From Pseudomonas putida (lineage in GTDB: Bacteria > Pseudomonadota > Gammaproteobacteria > Pseudomonadales > Pseudomonadaceae), in contig CP124529.1 in assembly GCA_029953615.1 (NCBI GenBank), forward strand, positions 3,224,501 through 3,288,500: 64,000 nt of DNA, in the 5' to 3' direction. The position numbers were made by a program, and so were the translations under genes. Shown here one piece after another: positions 28,076 through 37,768 of the stretch. Within the stretch, counting starts at the first letter, position 1; every line of letters starts with the position of its first letter. Under the pieces are notes generated by a model. That model saw only the letters and a program-made list of their open reading frames with translations, was not told the DNA's origin and ran no database searches.

Positions 28076-30223
28076 ATGCAGAATGAAGGCAAGGTGGTGC
28101 CCTTGGCGGCCGCCATCGACCGAGGCGTACGTGCGCCTCTGCCTTGCCTTCCGGTGTTGCTCCTGCAGGTGCGCGACAAGGCCGCCTTGCAGTTGCGCCA
28201 GGGCCTGCAGGACTTGTTCGACAACGCTGACGACACCCTCTTCGAAATGGCCGACAAGGCCGTCGATCGCCATGATCAGAACCTGTACTTCGAAGCCATG
28301 CGCGACCTGCGCCTGAAGCGCAAGAGCATCGAGCGTGGTTTTCTCGATACCTTCTATGATGCCTTCGCCCGTATCGGTCAGGTTGACCTGTGGGCGCACA
28401 TGGTCGAGCCGGGCAACCTGGGCAGCAAGGCCCAGGTGGAGCGTACCGCCGCGATCGAAGGCATGGTCGCGCGGGTGCTGTCGCGCGACGGCATTGCCCT
28501 GCAGCAACTGAGCCTGCGCTTGCAGGTACTGCTTGACCGCCCCCTGTACGAGCAGCACAACCCGTTGGGGCCGGCTGCGCTGTGTGGCTACTTCCTTGAT
28601 GCTGGCCGCAACCTGGGGGTCGGCCTGCGGGTCAAACTGGTCCTGCTCAAACTGTTCGAGCGCTATGTGCTGCGCGATGTCGACATGATTTATGGCGAAG
28701 CCAACCAGCTGCTGGCCGCCGCCGGTGTGCTGCCCGAGTTGCCGCCGGCACCGCGCCGGCGTGTAGAAGACCGGCGCGTGAGTACACGACGTGGGTCGGC
28801 GAACCTGGGACAAGAGGGGGGCGCGGACGCGGCAGGGCAGGCTTTCTTTGCCGCTTTGCAACCACTGCTGGCACCGGTGCGGGGGCAGTTCGCGCCTCGT
28901 TTGCAGGCGGTGGCTGCCGCACAGCCAATCAGCACCGCCGACTTGCTGCGCCTGCTTTCGCATTTGCAGCACTACGTGCCCGCTACCCACGAGGCCGACG
29001 AATTCGAGCTGGGTCAACAGCTTGAACAACTGCTGCTCAGGGTCAGCGTGCGCAGCGGCACACGCCGGCGCATCGACGTGGCTGACGAAGACATGATCAA
29101 CCTGGTTGGCCTGCTGTTCGCCTTCATCCAGAACGACGACAACTTGCCGGCCAGCCTGCGCGCGCTGATCGCGCGTCTGCATATTCCACTGCTGAAAGTG
29201 GCGCTGCTGGACAAGGGCCTGTTCAGTCGGGCCAGTCACCCGGCCCGGCGGCTGCTCAACGAGATCGCCGGCGCGGCCATCGGCTGGGAGTGCGGCGGCG
29301 ACGGCATGCGCGACAGCCTGCACCTGCGGGTGGAGCGTATCGTCCAGCGCCTGCTCAATGACTTTGCCGAAGATGCCAGCCTGTTCGCCGAACTGCTCGA
29401 AGACTTTCTTGCTTTCAACCAGGACGAGCGGCGGCGCAACGAGCTACTTGAACAGCGCACACGCGACGCCGAAGAGGGGCGCGCCCGGGCCCAGCAGGCC
29501 AGGCAGCAGGTGCAGCACGCACTTAACCAGCGTTTGCGCGGCCGGGTACTGCCGCAGGTGGTGGTACAGATGCTGGTGCAGGCCTGGAGCCAGGTGTTGC
29601 TGCTGGCTTGGCTCAAGCAGGGCGAGGCCTCCCAGGCCTGGCGGGATGCCTTGCAGACCATGGATACGCTACTGGCCAGCATCACCCCGCCGCATGAGCC
29701 GCAAGCCTTGCTGCAGCAGGTGCCGGGCCTGCTCAAGGCACTGCGCGATGGCTTGGCCGGCGTGGCCCTGGATTCAGCAGCGACTCGCGAATTCTTCCTG
29801 CAACTGGAGCAGTTGCATCTGCGCGCCTGCGCAGGTAACGAGGTGCAGCCTGGCAAAGCGGGCCAGCCCCTGAGTGACGTGCTGGTGGCTGATGATATCG
29901 TGCTGACCATTGCCGAAGAGCCCGCCTGCGCGCCATTGCAGTTTGCCGACGATCAGGCTGCGGCAGTGCGCCAGGTTGAGCGCCTGCGCGTCGGTACCTG
30001 GGTCGAGGTGCTGGATGAGGACGAACCGCTGCGCTGCAAACTGGTGGCGCGTATCGACAGCAGCGACCGGCTGGTTTTCGCCAACCGTACCGGTATGAAG
30101 GTGCGCGAATGGAACGCCGGTAGCCTGGCCCAGGCGCTGCACCGGGGCGACGTGCGGGTGCTGGATGACGGGCTGCTGTTCGAGCGGGCGCTGGAGGCGG
30201 TGCTCGAGGGCCTGCGGCGGTAG
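28076..30223 (+). CDS. DUF1631 family protein
   Basis: The ATG at 28076, preceded by AAGGAG, gives 715 residues. The first 200 residues are helical (LRQGLQDLFDNADDTLFEMA, ADKAVDRHDQNLYFEAMRDL). A central segment carries PASLRALIARLHIPLLKVAL followed by LDKGLFSRASHPARRLLNEI. The C terminus (WVEVLDEDEPLRCKLVARID, then RLVFANRTGMKV) resembles a PilZ-like beta-barrel, but I see no clear RxxxR c-di-GMP motif, so nucleotide binding is unproven. Function is unknown. It is divergent from nadC and upstream of ampDE, an order usual in pseudomonads. Confidence 0.8.
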   Translation: MQNEGKVVPLAAAIDRGVRAPLPCLPVLLLQVRDKAALQLRQGLQDLFDNADDTLFEMADKAVDRHDQNLYFEAMRDLRLKRKSIERGFLDTFYDAFARIGQVDLWAHMVEPGNLGSKAQVERTAAIEGMVARVLSRDGIALQQLSLRLQVLLDRPLYEQHNPLGPAALCGYFLDAGRNLGVGLRVKLVLLKLFERYVLRDVDMIYGEANQLLAAAGVLPELPPAPRRRVEDRRVSTRRGSANLGQEGGADAAGQAFFAALQPLLAPVRGQFAPRLQAVAAAQPISTADLLRLLSHLQHYVPATHEADEFELGQQLEQLLLRVSVRSGTRRRIDVADEDMINLVGLLFAFIQNDDNLPASLRALIARLHIPLLKVALLDKGLFSRASHPARRLLNEIAGAAIGWECGGDGMRDSLHLRVERIVQRLLNDFAEDASLFAELLEDFLAFNQDERRRNELLEQRTRDAEEGRARAQQARQQVQHALNQRLRGRVLPQVVVQMLVQAWSQVLLLAWLKQGEASQAWRDALQTMDTLLASITPPHEPQALLQQVPGLLKALRDGLAGVALDSAATREFFLQLEQLHLRACAGNEVQPGKAGQPLSDVLVADDIVLTIAEEPACAPLQFADDQAAAVRQVERLRVGTWVEVLDEDEPLRCKLVARIDSSDRLVFANRTGMKVREWNAGSLAQALHRGDVRVLDDGLLFERALEAVLEGLRR

Positions 30224-30247
30224 GCGCCAAGCTGGCACGATCTCTGA

Positions 30248-30273
30248 GGGGGCGGGCCCGCCCGCTCCCACAG
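30248..30273. repeat. Short single REP fragment
   Basis: GGGCGGGCCCGCCCGCTCCC followed by ACAG, between the DUF1631 gene and ampD. Confidence 0.65.
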
Positions 30274-30354
30274 CATTACAATCATTCACATGCAAACGGC
30301 AGTCGCCACAGGGCATACTGATGTTCTGTTCACGGCGTTTTCAGGATCTGCCCC

Positions 30355-30927
30355 ATGCAATTGGACCGTGCCACTGGCTGGTTCCACGGAATCGGAATCA
30401 CCCACTGCCCCTCGCCGAACTTCAATGCCCGCCCCGAAGGCGAATCGGTTTCCCTGCTGGTGATTCACAACATCAGCCTGCCGCCGGCCTGCTTCGGTAC
30501 CGGCAAGGTCCAGCAATTCTTCCAGAACCGCCTGGACCCCGACGAACACCCATACTTCGCCAGCATCAACCACCTGACCGTGTCGGCGCACCTGTTCGTC
30601 GAGCGTGATGGTGCGGTAACCCAGTTCGTGTCATTGCTCGACCGCGCCTGGCATGCTGGTGTGTCGTGCTTCGACGGGCGTGAAGGCTGTAACGATTTCT
30701 CCATCGGTATCGAGCTGGAAGGCACTGACGAGCTGCCTTATACCGATGCCCAGTATGCGGTGCTGGCGCAACTTACCCGGCAAATCCGCTGTGCCTGGCC
30801 GACCATCGACCTGGACCGCATTCAGGGCCATAGCGACATTGCCCCGCAGCGCAAGACCGACCCTGGCCCGGCGTTCGACTGGCCGCGCTACCGTCAGGCG
30901 CTGCAGCAAAACGAGGACAAGGCATGA
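30355..30927 (+). CDS. ampD: 1,6-anhydro-N-acetylmuramyl-L-alanine amidase AmpD
   Basis: The 190-residue protein is a cytoplasmic amidase_2-fold zinc enzyme. Zinc ligands are the His of LLVIHNISLPP, and the His and Asp of IQGHSDIAPQRKTDPGPAFD; DCHEFS-type and GIELEG segments lie between. AmpD removes the peptide from anhydromuropeptides in cell-wall recycling, and its loss derepresses ampC in species that have ampR-ampC. It overlaps ampE by ATGA. Confidence 0.96.
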   Translation: MQLDRATGWFHGIGITHCPSPNFNARPEGESVSLLVIHNISLPPACFGTGKVQQFFQNRLDPDEHPYFASINHLTVSAHLFVERDGAVTQFVSLLDRAWHAGVSCFDGREGCNDFSIGIELEGTDELPYTDAQYAVLAQLTRQIRCAWPTIDLDRIQGHSDIAPQRKTDPGPAFDWPRYRQALQQNEDKA

Positions 30928-31754
30928 GTTTTCTGGTGTTGTTGCTGGCGCTGTGGGTCGAGAAGTTCTCGGCCCTGCGCCATCAGGTGCAGCGCGACGG
31001 GTTCTTCCTTGGTGAGCTGGTGCGCCTGGAGCGCAGCGGCAAGGTGCACCCGTGGTGGACGCTGGCGATCCTGGTGTTGGCACCGGTAGCACTGCTGGCG
31101 TTGCTGCTGCATGTGCTGGAGCCGGTGGCGTATGGCTTGCTGGCGTTGCCGGTGCACCTGCTGGTGCTGGTTTACAGCCTGGGCCGCGGCGATGCCAAGG
31201 CATCGCTGGGGCCGTTCCGCGATGCCTGGCGGCGTGGTGATGACCAAGCCGCACTGCACGTGGCCGAGCGTGACCTGGGGTTGGCGGCCGACGAGCCGAA
31301 CAGCCTGTTGGTACGGGTGCAGGGCAACCTGCTGTGGCAGGTGTACCAGGGCTTTTTCGCGGTGATCTTCTGGTACTTCGTGCTGGGCCCGGGCGCAGCC
31401 CTGGCCTATCGGCTGCTGGCGTTGTGCGGCGAGCACAGCAGGCAACCTGCGTTGAAGGCCCGTGCCGAGCAACTGAGGCACATCATGGACTGGCTGCCGG
31501 TACGGGTGCTGGCGTTGAGTTTTGCCCTGGTCGGCAACTTCCTCGCGGTGACCCGGGTAATGCTGCACGAGGTGTTGAACTGGCACATCAGCGCCGGACA
31601 CCTGGTGGCCCGGGTCGGGCGCATTGCCGATGACATTCCCGAGGAAGAAGACAGCCAGCGCGGGCTGGGCCGGCTGGACAGCCTGTGGGAGCTGCTGCTG
31701 CGTTGCGCGGTGCTGTGGTATGCAGGGTTTGCGCTGTGGACGGTGCTGGTCTGA
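30924..31754 (+). CDS. ampE: AmpE inner-membrane protein
   Basis: The 276-residue protein begins MSFLVLLLALWVEKFSALRH and contains four or so hydrophobic segments (WWTLAILVLAPVALLALLLH, AYGLLALPVHLLVLVYSLGR, GFFAVIFWYFVLGPGAALAY, LRCAVLWYAGFALWTVLV). It is the usual partner of ampD and is translationally coupled to it. The family is related to cobalamin-biosynthesis CobD/CbiB proteins. Its role in beta-lactamase signalling is not settled. Confidence 0.92.
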   Translation: MSFLVLLLALWVEKFSALRHQVQRDGFFLGELVRLERSGKVHPWWTLAILVLAPVALLALLLHVLEPVAYGLLALPVHLLVLVYSLGRGDAKASLGPFRDAWRRGDDQAALHVAERDLGLAADEPNSLLVRVQGNLLWQVYQGFFAVIFWYFVLGPGAALAYRLLALCGEHSRQPALKARAEQLRHIMDWLPVRVLALSFALVGNFLAVTRVMLHEVLNWHISAGHLVARVGRIADDIPEEEDSQRGLGRLDSLWELLLRCAVLWYAGFALWTVLV

Positions 31755-31775
31755 GCTGAAGTCGGGCGCATACCC

Positions 31776-31893
31776 TGTAGGAGCGGCCTTGTGTCGCGAT
31801 GGGCTGCGCAGCGGCCCCCGGATTTTCAGCTTCGCCGCATAAATTGCCGGGGCCGCGTTGCGGCCCTTTCGCGACACAAGGCCGCTCCTACAG
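31776..31893. repeat. REP pair (class GTAGGAGCGGCCTTG)
   Basis: Inverted copies of the GTAGGAGCGGCC class lie between the convergent ampE and tatD-like genes. Confidence 0.9.
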
Positions 31894-31907
31894 CGACCGC
31901 GCCAGGT

Positions 31908-32685
31908 CTACCATCTGAACAACTCATAAGCATTGCGGCTGCTGGCTTCAGCCAGCTCCGCGACATCCACCCCCATCACCTGCGCCAGCGCCGCAGGCAA
32001 TCTCCGGCAAATGCTCCGGGCTGTTCCTCACCCCCGGGTACATCACCGGCGCCATGTCCGGCGCATCGGTCTCCAGCACTACGCTGTCCAGCGGCAACCG
32101 CGCCAGGGTCTTGCGCAGCCGCAAGGCCTGCGGCCAGGTAGCCGCACCGCCCAGCCCAAGCCGGAAGCCCAGCCTGATGTACTCACGAGCCTCTTCATAA
32201 CTGCCGGCAAACGCATGAATCACCCCCGCCCGCGCCGGCTTGTAGCGCTTGAGCGTGGCGATCACCTGGGCATGGCTGCGGCGCACGTGCAGCAAGGCGG
32301 GCAGGTCGAAGTCGCAGGCCATCTGCAATTGTGCTTCGAACAGCGCCTGCTGGCGGGCCTTGTCCAGGTCTTCCAGGTAATAGTCCAGGCCAAACTCGCC
32401 CACGGCACATAGCCGAGGGTCGCCGTGCAGGCGCGCCAGCCACTCGCGCAACTGCACCAGGTGCTCCGGGCGATGCTGGTCGAGGTAAATCGGGTGCAGG
32501 CCGAGCGCAGCGAACAGGCACTGGTCGGCGCAGGCCAGGTCCCATACCCGCTGGAAATTCGCCTGATACACCCCCAGCACCACCATCCGCTCCACCCCGC
32601 GCGCCTCCGCGTTGGCCAGCAGGCGCGGGCGGTCGGCTTCGAAGTCGGGGAAGTCCAGGTGGGTGTGGGTGTCGATCAGGCGCAT
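31908..32685 (-). pseudogene. TatD-family metal-dependent hydrolase, 3' frameshift
   Basis: From ATG 32685 the protein opens MRLIDTHTHLDFPDFEADRP (metal motif HxH) and continues with AVGEFGLDYY (Glu), LLHVR (His), IHAFAGS (His) and LETDAPDMAP (Asp), the TatD site. After SPEHLPEI the frame as written ends at 31948 with a low-complexity Gly/Ala tail (245 residues). One base less near 31992-31998 restores ALAQVMGVDVAELAEASSRN and AYELFRW to a stop at 31908, the usual family ending. All catalytic residues precede the shift, so the product may still fold. TatD enzymes are 3'-5' DNases; the exact substrate here is unknown. Confidence 0.8.
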
Positions 32686-32687
32686 GG

Positions 32688-33683
32688 TCAGGCCGCTGTA
32701 ATCCGTTGCTTGAACGTTCGACCGACGGCATGCACGCCAGGTTCGTAGCGTTTATCCTCGATCGCGGCCAGTGCCAGTTCCAGGGCGGTGGCGGCAATCA
32801 GGCCATGCTGCTGGGCCATGGCATTCACCGGCAGCGGCAGGAAGTCGAGCAACTGGTTGTCGCCAAAGGTGCCCAGTTGTAGTTGGCGCGAATCGGCAGG
32901 GCGCGCCTGCAGGGTGTCGAATACCCCTTGCAGCAGCACGTAGGAGGTGGTCACCAGGGCATCCGGCAAGCCGCCGAGCTCGTCGATCAGCTGCTGCATC
33001 AGGCGCTGGCCGCACTCACGGCTGAACGCTTCGCCCTGATAGCGGCGAACTTCGCCGGCATAGCCCTGCAGCGCTTCGTCGAAGCCGCCGGCACGGGCCT
33101 GGCTGACCGACAGCTCGGGGCGTGCACCGATCAGCGCGATGCTGCGCGGCGCGGCGTTCAGCAGGCTGGCCGCCAGTTGGCGGCTGGCATCGCGGTCGTC
33201 GCTGATCACCGAGCAGAAGTGCGCAGGGTCCAGGCGGCGGTCGATGGCGATCACCGGCAGGCCTTTGTCCTGCAGTTCGCGGTAGCTGTCGTCTTCCGGC
33301 GGCAGGCAACTGGCGACGAACAATGCGTCGCAACGGCGGGCGCGGAACAGCTGCTGCAACTGGCGCTCGCTGTCGGGCTGGTCGTCACTGCTGGCGATCA
33401 GCAACTGGTAGCCTCGGGCGCGGGCACCTTGTTCCAGTTGCTTGGCGATGCGGGCGTAGCTGGGGTTCTCCAGATCCGGGAGAATGAAGCCCAGGGTGCG
33501 GGTATGCCGGCTGCGCAGGCCAGCGGCCTGCGGGTTGGGGGTGAAGCCGTGGGCCTCGACCACCGCGCGTACCCGCTCGACAGTGCTGTTGCTGATGCGC
33601 TGCTGTTCGGCCTTGCCATTGATGACGTAGCTGGCAGTGGTCACGGACACACCGGCCAGACGGGCGATATCGCTGAGTTTCAC
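32688..33683 (-). CDS. fruR: LacI-family fructose repressor (Cra/FruR)
   Basis: A GTG at 33683, behind AAGGAA, starts a 331-residue protein with the LacI helix-turn-helix KLSDIARLAGVSVTTASYVI and hinge QRISNSTVERVRAV at once; the longer open frame upstream would bury it. The periplasmic-binding-protein-like effector domain follows (LGFILPDLENPSYARIAKQL, VIAIDRRLD, SIALIGARPE). In P. putida Cra represses the fructose operon and is relieved by fructose-1-phosphate. It is divergent from fruB with a matching operator between. The HTH reads TTASYVINGKAEQQRIS, as in known Cra/FruR proteins. Confidence 0.93.
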   Translation of the reverse strand: MKLSDIARLAGVSVTTASYVINGKAEQQRISNSTVERVRAVVEAHGFTPNPQAAGLRSRHTRTLGFILPDLENPSYARIAKQLEQGARARGYQLLIASSDDQPDSERQLQQLFRARRCDALFVASCLPPEDDSYRELQDKGLPVIAIDRRLDPAHFCSVISDDRDASRQLAASLLNAAPRSIALIGARPELSVSQARAGGFDEALQGYAGEVRRYQGEAFSRECGQRLMQQLIDELGGLPDALVTTSYVLLQGVFDTLQARPADSRQLQLGTFGDNQLLDFLPLPVNAMAQQHGLIAATALELALAAIEDKRYEPGVHAVGRTFKQRITAA

Positions 33684-33840
33684 CGAATTTTCCTTGTTAT
33701 TACCGGGGCTGGCTGTGAAGCCGGACCGGGTAGTTTGACCCGGCACGGGCGCCACGCGCAGACGACCATTGTCGCAATTGTCCGACAGGATGGGGCTTTT
33801 TCCTCGGCAGATTATCGAGTAACGTGGCCGCCTGGTCAGA

Positions 33841-33852
33841 TTAATCGTTTCA
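33841..33852. promoter_or_regulatory. Cra (FruR) operator
   Basis: TTAATCGTTTCA differs at one base from the P. putida Cra site TTAAACGTTTCA that I recall. It lies between the divergent fruR and fruB starts, 115 bases before the fruB ATG. No gene lies in 33684-33967. Confidence 0.75.
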
Positions 33853-33967
33853 GCTGCCGAATTTTCTGCCTCGGCTGCCATCCGTGCAAGGCTGTTGAAC
33901 TGGCCGTTCATGTGAATTTCACAACAATACTCCAGTACCCGACCGGGAACTGCAAAAGGAGAAGGTC

Positions 33968-36820
33968 ATGCTCGAGCTCGCCAAAGAGCAAATAGCCATG
34001 GGCCAGAAGGCCGCCGACAAGGCCGAGGCATTGCGCCTGCTGGCCGACCGGCTGCTCGCTGACGGCCTGGTCGCCGACGGATACCTGCAAGGGCTGCAGG
34101 CCCGCGAGGCACAAGGCTCAACCTTCCTTGGGCAGGGCATCGCCATCCCCCATGGCACGCCGCAGACCCGTGACCTGGTGTATGCCACCGGCGTACGCCT
34201 GTTGCAGTTTCCCGAGGGTGTGGACTGGGGCGATGGCCAGATGGTCTACCTGGCCATCGGCATTGCCGCCCGCTCCGACGAGCACCTGCGCCTGCTGCAA
34301 CTGCTTACCCGCGCCCTGGGCGAGACCGACCTGGCCGAAGCACTGCGCCGCGCCAGTTCCGCCGAGGCGTTGCTGAAACTGTTGCAGGGCGCGCCACAGG
34401 AACTGGCGCTGGATGCCCAACTGGTCGGCCTGAACGTGCCGGCCGAAGACTTCGATGAGCTGGCCTGGCGTGGCGCCCGCCTTTTGCAGCGTGCCGACTG
34501 CGTCGACAACGGTTTTGCCGCCCTGCTGCAGCAGGCCGAGCCGCTGCCGCTGGGTGAGGGCCTGTGGTGGCTGCACAGCGAGCGCCAGGTTCGCCAGCCG
34601 GGCCTGGCCTTCATCACCCCGCAGCAGCCGCTGCGTTACCGCGACCAGCCGCTCAACGGCCTGTTCTGCCTGGCCAGCCTCGGTGCGGCCCACCAGGCCT
34701 TGCTCGAGCGCCTGTGCGAAGTGCTGATCGAAGGCCGCGGGCAGATGCTCTACCAGGCGACCAGCAGCCGTGCGGTACTGGAAGTGCTGGGCGGTGAGGC
34801 GCCTGCGGACTGGCCCAGCGCGCGTGTCGTACTGGCCAACCCGCACGGTCTGCATGCCCGCCCGGCAAAGGTATTGGCGCAACTGGCCAAAGGTTTCGAG
34901 GGGGAAATCCGTGTACGCCTGGTCGACAGCGCTCAGCCGGCGGTGTCGGTAAAGAGCCTGAGCAAGCTGCTCAGCCTAGGCGCCCGACGTGGCCAGGCGC
35001 TGGAACTGGTAGCTGAGCCAGGCATCGCCGCCGATGCCTTGCCGGTGCTGCTGGCCGCCATCGAAGAGGGCCTCGGCGAAGAGGTGGAGCCACTGCCACA
35101 GAGCACGGCGGCCGTAGCCGGCGATGTGGTCGAAGTGCTGCAAGCGCCCGAAGCCGGTAGCCGCATCCAGGGTGTGGGTGCTGCGCCGGGTATTGCCAGT
35201 GGCCCGGCGCATGTGTGTGTGGAGCGTGAGTTCGACTACCCCCTGCGCGGCGAGTCCTGCACCCACGAGCGGCAGAAGCTGCGTGAAGCCGTGGCGGCCG
35301 TGAATGGCGAGCTGCAGGCCTTGGTCCAGCGTAGCGACAAGGCCATTGGCGAAATCTTCGTCACCCATCAGGAAATGCTCGCCGACCCGGCCCTGACCGA
35401 CGATGTCGAGCAGCGCCTGGGCCAGGGCGAAAGTGCCGCGGCAGCGTGGATGGCGGTGATCGAGGCGGCGGCGCGCCAGCAGGAATCGCTGCACGATGCC
35501 TTGCTCGCCGAGCGTGCGGCCGACCTGCGTGACATCGGCCGCCGCGTGCTGGCGCAGTTGTGTGGCGTGCCGGCCCAGGTTGAACCCGAGCAACCCTACG
35601 TGCTGGTGATGACCGAAGTGGGCCCGTCCGATGTCGCCCGGCTGGACCCGAGCCGTGTCGCCGGTATCGTCACCGCCCAGGGCGGCGCCACCGCCCACAG
35701 TGCCATCGTCGCCCGTGCCCTGGGCATTCCGGCGGTGGTCGGTGCGGGTGCGTCGATACTGCTGTTGGACAGTGGCACGCCGTTGCTGCTCGATGGCCAG
35801 CGTGGCGTGGTCAGCGTGGCGCCGCCGGCGGATGAATTGCAACGGGCCCTGGCCGAGCGCGACCTGCGCGAGCAACGCTTGCAGGCCGCCTGGGCCAACC
35901 GCTTCGAGCCGGCGGTCACCCGCGATGGCCACGCGGTCGAGGTGTTCGCCAACATTGGCGAGAGCAATGGCATCGCCAAGGTAGTGGAGCAGGGCGCCGA
36001 AGGCGTGGGCCTGCTGCGCACCGAGCTGATTTTCATGGCTCACCCCCAGGCGCCGGACGTGGCGACCCAGGAAGCCGAGTACCGCCGCGTGCTCGATGGC
36101 CTCGACGGGCGCCCGCTGGTGGTGCGCACCCTTGATGTCGGTGGTGACAAACCGCTGCCGTACTGGCCGATCGCTGCCGAGGAAAATCCGTTCCTCGGCG
36201 TGCGCGGCGTGCGCCTTACCCTGCAGCGTCCGCAGGTGATGGAAGACCAGTTGCGGGCCTTGCTGCGCGCTGCCGACCAGCGCCCGCTGCGCATCATGTT
36301 CCCGATGGTCGGGCAGGTGCACGAATGGCGCGAGGCGCGCGCCATGGTCGAGCGCCTGCGTGCCGAGATCCCGGTAGCCGACCTGCAACTGGGCATCATG
36401 GTCGAAGTGCCCTCGGCAGCGCTGCTGGCACCCCAACTGGCGCGCGAAGTGGACTTTTTCAGCATCGGCACCAACGACCTGACCCAGTACACCCTGGCCA
36501 TCGACCGTGGCCACCCCAGCCTCTCGGCCCAGGCCGACGGCCTGCACCCGGCGGTGCTCAGCCTGATCGACATGACCGTGCGCGCAGCGCATGCCCATGG
36601 CAAGTGGGTGGGTGTGTGCGGCGAGCTTGCGGCCGACCCGCAGGCAGTGGCCGTGCTGCTGGGCCTGGATGTGGACGAGCTCAGCGTTGCCGCGCGCAGC
36701 ATTGCCGAAGTCAAGGCCCTGGTTCGCCAGGCCGATTACCAGACGGCCCGCGCCCTGGCGCGCGAGGCTCTGCAACAGGACAGCGCCGCAGCGGTTCGCG
36801 CGCTGGTGGAGCGTTACTGA
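33968..36820 (+). CDS. fruB: Fructose PTS multiphosphoryl transfer protein (EIIA-HPr-EI)
   Basis: The 950-residue fusion has three phosphorylated modules in order: EIIA(Fru) with His62 in GIAIPHGTPQTR; an HPr domain with the active His in ANPHGLHARPAK and the SVKSLSKLLSLGARRG helix (about 285-365); and enzyme I from about 395, with GGATAHSAIVARALGIPAVV, FLGVRGVRLTL, VEVPSAALLAPQLAREVDFF and GVCGELAADP. It carries phosphate from PEP through EI and HPr to EIIA and on to FruA. This makes the fructose system independent of other sugar-PTS general components. It begins fruBKA under Cra control. Confidence 0.96.
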   Translation: MLELAKEQIAMGQKAADKAEALRLLADRLLADGLVADGYLQGLQAREAQGSTFLGQGIAIPHGTPQTRDLVYATGVRLLQFPEGVDWGDGQMVYLAIGIAARSDEHLRLLQLLTRALGETDLAEALRRASSAEALLKLLQGAPQELALDAQLVGLNVPAEDFDELAWRGARLLQRADCVDNGFAALLQQAEPLPLGEGLWWLHSERQVRQPGLAFITPQQPLRYRDQPLNGLFCLASLGAAHQALLERLCEVLIEGRGQMLYQATSSRAVLEVLGGEAPADWPSARVVLANPHGLHARPAKVLAQLAKGFEGEIRVRLVDSAQPAVSVKSLSKLLSLGARRGQALELVAEPGIAADALPVLLAAIEEGLGEEVEPLPQSTAAVAGDVVEVLQAPEAGSRIQGVGAAPGIASGPAHVCVEREFDYPLRGESCTHERQKLREAVAAVNGELQALVQRSDKAIGEIFVTHQEMLADPALTDDVEQRLGQGESAAAAWMAVIEAAARQQESLHDALLAERAADLRDIGRRVLAQLCGVPAQVEPEQPYVLVMTEVGPSDVARLDPSRVAGIVTAQGGATAHSAIVARALGIPAVVGAGASILLLDSGTPLLLDGQRGVVSVAPPADELQRALAERDLREQRLQAAWANRFEPAVTRDGHAVEVFANIGESNGIAKVVEQGAEGVGLLRTELIFMAHPQAPDVATQEAEYRRVLDGLDGRPLVVRTLDVGGDKPLPYWPIAAEENPFLGVRGVRLTLQRPQVMEDQLRALLRAADQRPLRIMFPMVGQVHEWREARAMVERLRAEIPVADLQLGIMVEVPSAALLAPQLAREVDFFSIGTNDLTQYTLAIDRGHPSLSAQADGLHPAVLSLIDMTVRAAHAHGKWVGVCGELAADPQAVAVLLGLDVDELSVAARSIAEVKALVRQADYQTARALAREALQQDSAAAVRALVERY

Positions 36821-37768
36821 ATGGCCAAGATCCTCACCCTCACCCTGAACCCGGCGCTGGACATCACCATCGGCCTGCATACCCTGCGCCCCGGGCAGGT
36901 CAACCGTAGCCAGGAGCAGCACAGCCACGCCGCGGGCAAGGGGCTGAACGTCGCCCAGGTGCTGGCTGACCTGGGGCACAGCGTCACGGTTGGCGGCTTC
37001 CTGGGGCGCGATAACCTGCAACCCTTCGAGGCGCTGATCGACTGGCGCGGTTTCGTCGACTGCTTTGTCCGCGTACCGGGGGAAACCCGCAGCAACATCA
37101 AGCTGGTCGAGGCCGATGGCCGTGTCACCGACATCAACGGCCAAGGTCCGGAAGTCGACGAAGCGGCACGCAGTGCATTGCTGCGCCGCCTGGCACAGAT
37201 TGCCCCGGGTCACGATGCGGTGGTGGTGGCTGGTAGCCTGCCGCGCGGGATCAGTGCCGACTGGTTCCGCCAGTTGCTCGAACAGCTCAAGTCGCTAGGC
37301 CTCAAGGTGGCCCTGGACAGCAGCGGCGAAGCCCTGCGTGTCGGCCTGCAGAGCTCGCCCTGGCTGGTCAAGCCCAATACCGAAGAGCTGGGCGAGGTGC
37401 TTGGCCTGGCTGTGGATAACCCGGCGCAGCAGCGCGCCGCTGCCGAGCGCCTGCTGGCCAGTGGCGTAGAACACGTGGTGGTGTCGGCGGGCGAACAGGG
37501 CGTCAGCTGGTTTACCCAAAACCGTGCCTTACATGCTTGCCCACCCAAGGTACAGGTTGCCAGCACGGTAGGCGCAGGTGATTCGCTGGTGGCCGGCATG
37601 GTCCACGGTTTGCTGTTGGGCGAGGCCCCGGCGCGGACCTTGACCCGCGCCACCGCGATCGCTGCACAGGCTGTTACCCAGGTTGGTTTCGGCATTCGTG
37701 ACCGCGAGCAACTGGCGCGTCTGGAAGCCGGTGTGCAACTGACAGAACAACAAGAGGGTTGCCGATGA
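36821..37768 (+). CDS. fruK: 1-phosphofructokinase
   Basis: The 315-residue PfkB-family kinase starts directly after the fruB stop. Motifs: LTLNPALDITIGL at the N terminus, HAAGKGLNVAQVLADLG (substrate site), the C-terminal catalytic segment VGAGDSLVAGMVHGLLLGEA, and NTEELGEVLG. It phosphorylates fructose-1-phosphate to fructose-1,6-bisphosphate with ATP. Its last bases overlap the fruA start (ATGA). Confidence 0.96.
   Translation: MAKILTLTLNPALDITIGLHTLRPGQVNRSQEQHSHAAGKGLNVAQVLADLGHSVTVGGFLGRDNLQPFEALIDWRGFVDCFVRVPGETRSNIKLVEADGRVTDINGQGPEVDEAARSALLRRLAQIAPGHDAVVVAGSLPRGISADWFRQLLEQLKSLGLKVALDSSGEALRVGLQSSPWLVKPNTEELGEVLGLAVDNPAQQRAAAERLLASGVEHVVVSAGEQGVSWFTQNRALHACPPKVQVASTVGAGDSLVAGMVHGLLLGEAPARTLTRATAIAAQAVTQVGFGIRDREQLARLEAGVQLTEQQEGCR

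Noticed and set aside
34976..37213. A 745-codon open frame antisense to fruB and fruK
   Set aside because: Same antisense artefact; the sense frames have catalytic His and kinase motifs.
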